Source: Nitrososphaerota archaeon
GTDB lineage: Archaea > Thermoproteota > Nitrososphaeria > Nitrososphaerales > UBA183
Assembly (NCBI GenBank): GCA_027886945.1
Contig: JAPCJM010000017.1
Span: 1-5,243, forward strand
Direction: 5' to 3'
DNA: 5,243 nt
The translations under genes and the position numbers were made by a program. Numbering within the stretch: the stretch's first letter is position 1; every line of letters begins with the position of its first letter. This document shows, one piece after another, positions 1 through 4,446 of this stretch. The notes under the pieces are model-generated. The model was given only the letters and a program-made list of their open reading frames with translations. It was not told the origin of the DNA and did not search any database.

Positions 1-1538
1 TTCCCGTCGACGGGACCGTCTGTGTTGAAAAGTACGATTTCGTCCCAATGGTCGAAGCCAGGGTAGACCGGCCTGTCGAAAGTGAAGACGTGGCTCCTGA
101 CGCTTGGAGTGGTCGTACTACTCCAGAGCTGGATGTAGGTCTTCACGTACACTCTCTCAGGATAGATCACGTTCTCGAAAGCCCCGTTGACCCGAGCTTC
201 CCCTCTGCCAAGGGTGGTGTCGGGGACGGGCGCCATGGTCCTGAAGGCGGCGTCAATCTCGGCGGAATGCCAAGGTGTCGGGGTCTCGTCAGAGTTGGCC
301 ACGCTGTTTGTCTGCAGAAGCATCTTGTCGCTGTTGAAGTTGGGAAATCCTCGCGGAGACTTCATGAGACGAGAATTGACCAGAAGTTGGACAGCGGTCT
401 TGACGAATTCGAAGGCGTTGGTGTCTTTGATGAAGCCCACCGGCAGTATTCTGTTTGACCATGCCTTCCGCGTGAGTGCTCGGATGAAGACGAGGACCAT
501 GAAGTCGAGGTCGTCGGCGGTGACCCAGACCTCCCCATGGTCTTTGGCCACGCGCAGAGGATGTCCTCCACCGGGGTTGAAGATGTGATGGCATACGCTC
601 ATGGCGGCGGCCAAGACGCGATCCCAATAGCCCGCGACCCCTGCGACAAGTTTGAAGGAAGGGGAGATGGTTTCGAAGACCTTGAATTGCTCGTCTAACT
701 TCCTCAGATCATCCTCAAGCCTAGTGCGCCAGCCAGGGTCGGCACCGGTCCTTGAAACCAGCTCCTCCGAGGTGAGCGCTTTTCCATCGAAGAGCTGCAT
801 TATTGCCGCGAACTTCAGGAGTTGGCTCCTCGGAGCCGGCTGATTGAGTTCGGGGTTCGGCAGGAGCATCCTGGCAAGCTCCAGGTCGAAGGCTGTGACC
901 TTCCCCGCGGGAGTGTTGATTCCTTCCAGGACGCATAGCTTGCTCCTGACAAGGTCGCGGGTGCTCCACACCAGGTGAGCAACGTCCCCGGCGAGAGTCC
1001 TGTCAAGAAGGAGGAGCTTCGGTCCGTCGGGACGGTCGACCCCCTTGAAGGCCAAGTAGTACTCGGCGAGATGCATCAGGGCGAAGGGGAGGCGCTCTGA
1101 TTCAACTTCGACCCCTGACTCCCGTTTTTGACCGAAGACCTGGGCTGCGTCTTCCTCAGACAACGGGATGGCAGCGGACACGGACAGGTTCTCCGGCTCC
1201 GCCTTTGGGGCCCCTACATCGACGCCGTCCGGGGCGAACTTCACCTTCCCCCCATATGCGAAGGCCCCGACGTAGAAAATAATGAGGTCAAGCTGCTGTT
1301 CAAAGGAATCCGTTCCATCGATGGCCATGTAGCCTACCTCGTCTGAACCGAAGAACTCTCTTGCAGTCGCAAAGGCCTCTGGGATGTTGACCCCGAATCG
1401 TAGCAGCCCTCTGATGTCCGGCCCGCACTGCTTGAGATCAGCCATTTTGGCCTTGAATGATTCGAGAAGGAACCGCGTGGAGGCCTGGACCTCGGCGATC
1501 GTCCGCGATTCTACGCTGACGTCTTCGACCGCTGACAA
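1..1538 (-). CDS. nurA: NurA-domain nuclease, large variant (3' end cut by window edge)
   Basis: The minus strand stays open from about 1650 to the left edge, so the C-terminus is missing. The protein resembles NurA, the archaeal 5'-3' nuclease that works with the HerA helicase in DNA end resection. Counted from the TTG at 1538, the motif MAIDGTDS places the first metal-binding Asp near residue 74. A helix with ESERLPFAL (146-154) follows, and KLLLLDRTLAGD gives the second Asp near 179, matching the family's usual LLDGSL motif but with Arg for Gly. The C-terminal part (VYVKTYIQLW, then HVFTFDRPVY) fits the strand region seen late in NurA proteins. At 512 or more residues it is longer than typical NurA, and the two Asp motifs lie about 105 residues apart. 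The start is uncertain: ATG 1445, TTG 1538 and GTG 1646 are all in frame, and none has a Shine-Dalgarno site. I chose 1538 because a TTTAAG box lies 28 bases upstream. The family call rests on motif pattern only. A partner herA, if present, is off the left edge. Confidence 0.68.
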   Translation of the reverse strand, partial: MSAVEDVSVESRTIAEVQASTRFLLESFKAKMADLKQCGPDIRGLLRFGVNIPEAFATAREFFGSDEVGYMAIDGTDSFEQQLDLIIFYVGAFAYGGKVKFAPDGVDVGAPKAEPENLSVSAAIPLSEEDAAQVFGQKRESGVEVESERLPFALMHLAEYYLAFKGVDRPDGPKLLLLDRTLAGDVAHLVWSTRDLVRSKLCVLEGINTPAGKVTAFDLELARMLLPNPELNQPAPRSQLLKFAAIMQLFDGKALTSEELVSRTGADPGWRTRLEDDLRKLDEQFKVFETISPSFKLVAGVAGYWDRVLAAAMSVCHHIFNPGGGHPLRVAKDHGEVWVTADDLDFMVLVFIRALTRKAWSNRILPVGFIKDTNAFEFVKTAVQLLVNSRLMKSPRGFPNFNSDKMLLQTNSVANSDETPTPWHSAEIDAAFRTMAPVPDTTLGRGEARVNGAFENVIYPERVYVKTYIQLWSSTTTPSVRSHVFTFDRPVYPGFDHWDEIVLFNTDGPVDG

Positions 1539-1560
1539 CGACCGTCCAGGGATGGTTGGG

Positions 1561-1571
1561 AGTTTAAGCTT
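1561..1571 (-). promoter_or_regulatory. Candidate box A for the NurA-domain gene
   Basis: Read on the minus strand this is AAGCTTAAACT, centred about 28 bases before the TTG at 1538. That is the spacing expected for a leaderless archaeal transcript. It is the main argument for that start, but the box is weak. If the gene starts at GTG 1646 this would be coding sequence. Confidence 0.3.
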
Positions 1572-1625
1572 TGGAAAGAGGAATCCAAGCAGGAGAGGCC
1601 CTTCGGTGAAACTATTCGAAGCAAT

Positions 1626-1636
1626 CCTAATTAGAA
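1626..1636 (+). promoter_or_regulatory. Candidate box A for the gene at 1658
   Basis: The A/T-rich stretch CCTAATTAGAA lies about 27 bases before the ATG at 1658, in an otherwise GC-rich neighbourhood. This fits a leaderless start. CTAATTAG is an 8-base palindrome (1627-1634), so it could in principle be read in either direction. Confidence 0.4.
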
Positions 1637-1657
1637 TGTTCGTCACTGAGAAAAAAG

Positions 1658-1975
1658 ATGAAGTTCCTCCTCGAGCACCGGTTTCCAAAGAGGATACGCT
1701 ACGCCAAGGTGTACTTCGAGGCGGGCCCCACTTCGCTTTTCTTTTCATTGGACGGGACAAGTGCTGACTGGCATGCTAGTATCGGGAAGACGAAGGGCGT
1801 CCAATTGACTGACGCAGAGTATTCGAGACTAAGGGCCGAAGTTCCCGCTGTTGAGCTGCTCGATGACGATGGCAGGAATGTGTTGATCCGAAACGCAGCG
1901 GGCCAGGAGGAGCTTTGGGAGAAGCCGCGCTGGGTCTTGGCAAGGGCCCATAAGAAACCAGAGCCAGACGATTAG
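1658..1975 (+). CDS. Small hypothetical protein, 105 aa
   Basis: I do not recognise this protein. It is soluble and strongly charged, with no signal peptide or membrane segment. It begins with a basic stretch (MKFLLEHRFPKRIRYAK). A segment of probable beta strands follows (VYFEAGPTSLFFSLDG, about 18-33), then a charged middle with EYSRLRAEVPAVELLDDDG (about 54-72), and a Trp-containing tail ending in KKPEPDD. Codons favour G or C in the third position, like the neighbours, which supports real coding. There is no Shine-Dalgarno site; a box A lies about 27 bases upstream, supporting a leaderless ATG. The gene diverges from the NurA-domain gene and is followed by a T-rich stretch, so it may be a single-gene unit. 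Confidence 0.6.
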   Translation: MKFLLEHRFPKRIRYAKVYFEAGPTSLFFSLDGTSADWHASIGKTKGVQLTDAEYSRLRAEVPAVELLDDDGRNVLIRNAAGQEELWEKPRWVLARAHKKPEPDD

Positions 1976-1988
1976 GATTCCTCTACAG

Positions 1989-2000
1989 ATTTTTGCCTTT
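1989..2000 (+). terminator. T-rich candidate terminator
   Basis: Two T-runs (five and three Ts) sit 15-25 bases after the stop codon at 1975. Archaeal RNA polymerase can terminate on such U-rich tracts without a hairpin, and no strong stem precedes this one. The next gene has its own box A further on, which agrees with separate transcripts. Confidence 0.4.
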
Positions 2001-2031
2001 CCGACGACGAATCAACATAGTGATGTGAAAG

Positions 2032-2043
2032 ATATCTTAAATC
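2032..2043 (+). promoter_or_regulatory. Candidate box A for the nucleotidyltransferase gene
   Basis: The stretch ATATCTTAAATC ends 26 bases before the ATG at 2069, the usual position for an archaeal TATA element driving a leaderless or very short-leader transcript. A purine-rich GTGAAAG lies immediately upstream (2025-2031) and could serve as the BRE. Confidence 0.5.
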
Positions 2044-2068
2044 CAAACGCAGCTTCAGAAGGCCTTGT

Positions 2069-2833
2069 ATGGAGAGCCTAGTGTTGGTTCCCTCCAACGC
2101 CCTCGAGGCTGCCACCCAGATCATTGACAAAGCTGAGACGAACGGAGTCAGACTTAGACTCCTCGGAGGCCTCGCGTTCAAGAAGCTCTGCCCAAGCGCC
2201 AATGACCTTCGCTACTTCAGGGAGAACAAGGACATCGACCTCATGGGGAAGAGGGAAGACTCGAGGAAAATCGTGAAAATCATGGAAACACTCGGTTACA
2301 CGCCACGGGAGCTGTTCAACAAATTGAACCTGGGGCAGAGGCTCATCTACTACGACATCGGCAACAAAAGGAGAGTCGACCTGTTTCTCGACGAGTTCGT
2401 AATGTGCCACAAGTTCAATTTCAAGGAGAACATTTTGGCAGGGACCTACACGCTCCCGATCACGCAACTTCTGATGACGAAACTCCAGGTAGTCGAGAAA
2501 ACTGAGAAGGAGTACAAAGATTTGACGGTGGCCTTCTATGACTTCGACGTAACTTCTGGTCCCGACGGCATCCGTGGCGACGAAATCGCGGACCTGTGTT
2601 CAAAGGACTGGGGATTGTACACGACTTTCCGGAAGAGCCTCGAGGCGCTCGAGGCCAAGGCCGCGGATCTCGACGGAAACGAACAGGCGAGAGTAGTTCA
2701 GCGGATCCAGAAACTCATGGCTATGATGGACTCCGCCCCCAAGACCTTCAGCTGGAGGATGCGGGCAAGAATAGGAGAGAGGCAGAGGTGGTACGACCTC
2801 CCCGATGCAGATGGCGACTCGATGCTTGGCTAG
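2069..2833 (+). CDS. Nucleotidyltransferase-fold protein (MNT/AbiEii-like), 254 aa
   Basis: The protein carries the hallmarks of the polymerase-beta-type nucleotidyltransferase fold. These are the GG loop in LRLLGGLAFKKL (G33, G34), the DxD metal pair in ENKDIDLMG (D55, D57) and a third acidic residue in RRVDLFLDEF (D104). A later LLMTKLQ (K138) and EKEYKDL (about 146-152) resemble the substrate-side helix and the R-x-KD motif of AbiEii-type and related minor nucleotidyltransferases. Residues 175-254 are mostly helical, with LEALEAKAADLDGNEQARV likely helical, and end in a basic segment (WRMRARIGERQRW). All catalytic acids are present, so it is probably active in transferring NMP from an NTP, but the acceptor (RNA, protein or small molecule) is not evident. 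The start is the first ATG and lies 26 bases after a box A. No AbiEi, HEPN or other antitoxin-like gene is adjacent. Its stop overlaps a convergent gene's stop by four bases. Confidence 0.72.
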   Translation: MESLVLVPSNALEAATQIIDKAETNGVRLRLLGGLAFKKLCPSANDLRYFRENKDIDLMGKREDSRKIVKIMETLGYTPRELFNKLNLGQRLIYYDIGNKRRVDLFLDEFVMCHKFNFKENILAGTYTLPITQLLMTKLQVVEKTEKEYKDLTVAFYDFDVTSGPDGIRGDEIADLCSKDWGLYTTFRKSLEALEAKAADLDGNEQARVVQRIQKLMAMMDSAPKTFSWRMRARIGERQRWYDLPDADGDSMLG

Positions 2834-3162
2834 CCCTTCCTGATCCTTACTATCGCCCCGCCTTCCCTTCCGACCGCGTAGTAGATCTTCGGGTCGGAGA
2901 TTCTGAGCGTCTTTCCAACGCCACCCACTGGCGCATTAGCGACCAAGGTCCTTTCGTTCTCCATAATCACCGTCAGTGTGGAGCCCTTCCTGACATGGAG
3001 TCTCCCGGCCATCTCAGGCGTGAGAAAGATGCCCTCCCCGCCGTCGTCGAAATCCAAGGCGACCTGCTTCCCCTGGTAGGTCGTCGTTCCCACAAAGCCT
3101 TTCTCCGTGAGAGAAGAAACGTCCACGACAAAGACGAGCTCGGCCTCGGCGGCCTCGGCCAC
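2830..3162 (-). CDS. Hypothetical protein, 110 aa, coupled to the acidic-tail gene
   Basis: I do not recognise the family. I start it at GTG 3162, five bases beyond the stop of the gene before it (3167). A GAGGAG Shine-Dalgarno sequence lies seven bases upstream, inside that gene's last codons, so translation is probably coupled. A longer frame back to ATG 3297 exists, but that extra part only re-reads the acidic repeat of the upstream gene as basic Leu/Lys-rich sequence. The protein starts AEAAEAELVFVVDV and looks like a small beta-rich domain. It includes GIFLTPEMAGRLHVRKGSTL (45-64), faintly like an AbrB-type swapped-hairpin strand-turn pattern, and ends LRISDPKIYYAVG...AIVRIRKG. The AbrB resemblance is weak and only suggestive. 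There is no membrane segment. Its stop codon shares CTAG with the convergent nucleotidyltransferase gene. Confidence 0.65.
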   Translation of the reverse strand: MAEAAEAELVFVVDVSSLTEKGFVGTTTYQGKQVALDFDDGGEGIFLTPEMAGRLHVRKGSTLTVIMENERTLVANAPVGGVGKTLRISDPKIYYAVGREGGAIVRIRKG

Positions 3163-3166
3163 GCCA

Positions 3167-3499
3167 CTACTCCTCTTCGGACTCTTCAGACCCTTCAGAC
3201 ACTTCAGACCCTTCAGACACCTCAGACACTTCCTCTTCCAGCTCCATCGGGATCTCTTCCTCAACGATTTTCTCGTCGTTCTCTCCGGCCAGGTCATCTA
3301 TCGGGTACCAATGCTTGCTTCCGTCAAGTTTTGACATCTCGACTTCGCAGTACCCAGCCAAGGTCTGGCCTGTCATTGTTCCCATTCTGTCGCCGTCGTT
3401 AAGTTTCACTTTCTGAACAGCGACAGATTCGTCTCCAAAAATCGCTTCTCGTTGGGCGTTGACTTTTACCTTTAATCCCTTCGATGGCTTCAGGTCCAT
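3167..3499 (-). CDS. Hypothetical protein with acidic Ser/Glu-repeat tail, 110 aa
   Basis: The first 72 residues look like a compact beta-rich domain (GLKVKVNAQREAIFGDES..., VQKVKLNDGDRMG, CEVEMSKLDG, KHWYPIDDLAGE). This could be an SH3- or KOW-like barrel, but I cannot name a family. From about residue 73 the sequence turns into an acidic tail ending in repeats of VSE and GSE and then ESEEE. Such tails often bind basic partners or mimic nucleic acid, but that is inference. The ATG at 3499 has no Shine-Dalgarno site. A TTTAAG box about 33 bases upstream overlaps the stop codon of the gene before it, suggesting its own promoter and a leader of a few bases. It is followed by a gene with an overlapping ribosome binding site, so the two are probably made together. 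Confidence 0.66.
   Translation of the reverse strand: MDLKPSKGLKVKVNAQREAIFGDESVAVQKVKLNDGDRMGTMTGQTLAGYCEVEMSKLDGSKHWYPIDDLAGENDEKIVEEEIPMELEEEVSEVSEGSEVSEGSEESEEE
3170..3175 (-). promoter_or_regulatory. Ribosome binding site deciding the GTG 3162 start
   Basis: On the minus strand GAGGAG precedes GTG 3162 by seven bases and doubles as the final Glu-Glu codons of the upstream gene. It is the clearest Shine-Dalgarno site in the window, where most other starts appear leaderless. Confidence 0.6.
3176..3229. repeat. Six tandem 9-bp units encoding the acidic tail
   Basis: On the plus strand the units read TTCGGACTC, TTCAGACCC, TTCAGACAC, TTCAGACCC, TTCAGACAC and CTCAGACAC. The middle four form a perfect 18-base unit repeated twice. 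On the minus strand they encode alternating GSE/VSE tripeptides. Multiples of nine bases keep the frame, so copy number could vary between strains without breaking the gene. Confidence 0.85.
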
Positions 3500-3526
3500 C
3501 GAGTTTGCCGGACGGAGTTACCGGAT

Positions 3527-3537
3527 ACTTAAAGCCT
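3527..3537 (-). promoter_or_regulatory. Candidate box A for the acidic-tail gene
   Basis: The minus strand reads AGGCTTTAAGT, including the TAA stop (3531-3529) of the preceding minus-strand gene. It is centred about 33 bases before ATG 3499, giving a predicted leader of a few bases. Placing a promoter on top of the previous stop codon suggests separate transcription starts within a compact cluster. Confidence 0.45.
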
Positions 3538-3852
3538 AAAGGATTCCAAGTCGCGAATAATTTTCCGTGTCTCCGCGGCCAAGTCGTCGAGCTTGGCCGG
3601 GCTCTTGCGTTTTAGTGCATAGGATGTGGCAATCATAGCGACGCCTGGGACAGCAGTGAATGGGTCGGGGGTGGCTACGATTAGCGCGACCCCGACCTTC
3701 TTCAGGGCGGAGCTCGGGTTGCCAGGCTTTGTCAGGCGGTTGATCTGCCGTTTCACAGGAGCAGGATTCATGCTCGAAGCGACTTGGGTCTTTGCTTCGG
3801 CCAGTCTCAGAATGGAATCAGCCGCGGACCGGACAAGCCTCTTCTCCTGCAT
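3529..3852 (-). CDS. Small hypothetical protein with hydrophobic hairpin, 107 aa
   Basis: I do not recognise a named family. The N-terminal half is basic and helical (MQEKRLVRSAADSILRLAEAKTQ). Residues 53-80 are strongly hydrophobic: VGVALIVAT, then PDPFTAVPG, then VAMIATSYAL. The Pro-Asp-Pro turn in the middle suggests a short re-entrant membrane hairpin or an amphitropic membrane anchor rather than two full spans. A basic KRKSPAK follows, then a charged helix (LDDLAAETRKIIRDLESF). The pattern fits a small protein attached to the cytoplasmic face of the membrane. ATG 3852 is the only good start in frame: the next upstream in-frame codons hold no ATG, GTG or TTG before a stop at 3895-3897. 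A box A lies about 30 bases upstream. The gene is first in a run of three minus-strand genes. Confidence 0.62.
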   Translation of the reverse strand: MQEKRLVRSAADSILRLAEAKTQVASSMNPAPVKRQINRLTKPGNPSSALKKVGVALIVATPDPFTAVPGVAMIATSYALKRKSPAKLDDLAAETRKIIRDLESFRL

Positions 3853-3877
3853 CCCTGAGTTGTTATTGTTCCCCCCA

Positions 3878-3887
3878 TACGTTAACG
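3878..3887 (-). promoter_or_regulatory. Candidate box A for the gene at 3852
   Basis: The minus strand reads CGTTAACGTA, centred about 30 bases before ATG 3852. It is one of two oppositely directed TATA-like elements in this short divergent spacer. It includes the palindrome GTTAAC and is less A/T-rich than the element for the plus-strand gene. Confidence 0.4.
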
Positions 3888-3915
3888 GCGGCGGTCAAAG
3901 GACGTTGCCCGTTCG

Positions 3916-3929
3916 CTTAAATTAAATAC
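3916..3929 (+). promoter_or_regulatory. Box A for the carbinolamine dehydratase gene
   Basis: CTTAAATTAAATAC is the most A/T-rich stretch in this spacer. It is centred 29-30 bases before the GTG at 3952, ideal for a leaderless archaeal transcript, and supports the GTG start because no Shine-Dalgarno site is present. Confidence 0.6.
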
Positions 3930-3951
3930 GAAGAGTGTATCCACGGAAGTC

Positions 3952-4266
3952 GTGCCAAGGCTTCTAGACGAGTCCGAAATCAAGAAACTGCTGAAAACCC
4001 TGAAGGGATGGAAACATGACGGCAAGTTCATCACAAAATCATTCGAATTCGAGAGCTTCATGGAAGGCATCGCTTTCGTCTCAAGAGTGGCCGAGGTCGC
4101 TGAAATGGAAGAGCACCACCCTGACATCCACATCAGGTACACAACTGTCACTCTCTCAGTCCAGACTCACTCTGAAGGTGGAGTAACCGAGTGGGACTTG
4201 GAACTCGCCGAGGCCATCGAGAAGATGGTGGAAGCGACGAAGGCAACACCCCATGCCAGGCGCTGA
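3952..4266 (+). CDS. Pterin-4a-carbinolamine dehydratase (4a-hydroxytetrahydrobiopterin dehydratase), 104 aa
   Basis: The protein has the full family signature E-x3-H-H-P-x5-Y-x9-H-x8-D: E51, H55, H56, P57, Y63, H73 and D82. H55, H56 and H73 correspond to the known active-site histidines. The enzyme dehydrates 4a-hydroxytetrahydropterin to the quinonoid dihydropterin, a recycling step after aromatic amino acid hydroxylation. Many prokaryotes carry it without a hydroxylase, and there it is thought to act in other pterin or molybdopterin metabolism. No hydroxylase is visible here. The length is typical for the family. The N-terminal helix (LDESEIKKLLKTLKGW) and the next strands (FITKSFEFESFMEGIAFV) match the usual fold. 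The start is a leaderless GTG placed by the box A upstream. It is probably a single-gene unit, divergent from the minus-strand cluster. Confidence 0.92.
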   Translation: MPRLLDESEIKKLLKTLKGWKHDGKFITKSFEFESFMEGIAFVSRVAEVAEMEEHHPDIHIRYTTVTLSVQTHSEGGVTEWDLELAEAIEKMVEATKATPHARR

Positions 4267-4293
4267 TGAGACAGGCTGACCTTCATGCCTGGC
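4255..4293. repeat. Weak inverted repeat spanning the dehydratase stop
   Basis: GCCAGGC (4255-4261) and GCCTGGC (4287-4293) are complementary 7-base arms with a 25-base loop that contains the stop codon. No T-run follows directly, so it is a poor terminator. It may be chance or a weak 3'-end hairpin. Confidence 0.3.
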
Positions 4294-4405
4294 CATTCTT
4301 GATTGGGTCGCTCCCCACATTCTCGGAGCTTAGGAAGGACCCCCCGCTACGCTCAGTTTGCTGCAAGAATGGGACTCCCACACTAAGCCACTCCAAACGC
4401 GTAAG
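4267..4405. other. Intergenic gap with no recognisable gene
   Basis: I see no convincing reading frame, tRNA or C/D-box RNA here. The stretch is GC-rich until the promoter elements of the thermosome gene begin near 4406. It contains a C-run (4341-4346) but no T-rich terminator. Confidence 0.5.
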
Positions 4406-4416
4406 GCTAATATACC
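4406..4416 (+). promoter_or_regulatory. Box A for the thermosome gene
   Basis: GCTAATATACC is centred about 36 bases before ATG 4447, preceded by a possible BRE (CGTAAG, 4400-4405). It predicts transcription starting about 9-10 bases before the ATG, which is a short leader without a Shine-Dalgarno site. Confidence 0.55.
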
Positions 4417-4420
4417 CCAA

Positions 4421-4435
4421 TCGGTTGTATACCGA
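4421..4435. promoter_or_regulatory. Inverted repeat between box A and start of the thermosome gene
   Basis: TCGGT and ACCGA are perfect 5-base arms around TGTAT. The repeat lies between box A and the predicted transcription start, where a repressor such as an archaeal heat-shock regulator could block polymerase. It is short and may be chance. Confidence 0.3.
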
Positions 4436-4446
4436 ATAGTGACATT

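Noticed and set aside
2..15. Perfect 14-base palindrome TCCCGTCGACGGGA
   Set aside because: It lies inside the NurA-like coding region and is explained by codons for Gly-Pro-Val-Asp-Gly. One isolated palindrome of this size is weak evidence of a site.
48..1006. Several 60-136-codon frames on both strands in the left block
   Set aside because: All are shadows of the continuous minus-strand NurA-like frame, which runs unbroken to the window edge and has coherent motifs and codon use.
3163..3297. N-terminal extension of the 110-aa gene back to ATG 3297
   Set aside because: The extra 45 residues are a second-frame reading of the acidic repeat, giving basic Leu/Lys/Cys-rich sequence. The GTG at 3162 has a good Shine-Dalgarno site.
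2596..3402. Long plus-strand open frame of 268 codons
   Set aside because: It overlaps the end of the nucleotidyltransferase gene and lies antisense to two better-supported minus-strand genes. It contains a LQT-type low-complexity run that is only the 9-base repeat read on the other strand.
4262..4320. Possible C/D-box small RNA after the dehydratase gene
   Set aside because: CTGATGA and CTGA boxes are present but only about six bases apart, too close for a guide. No proper C'/D pair follows, and the first box overlaps the stop codon.
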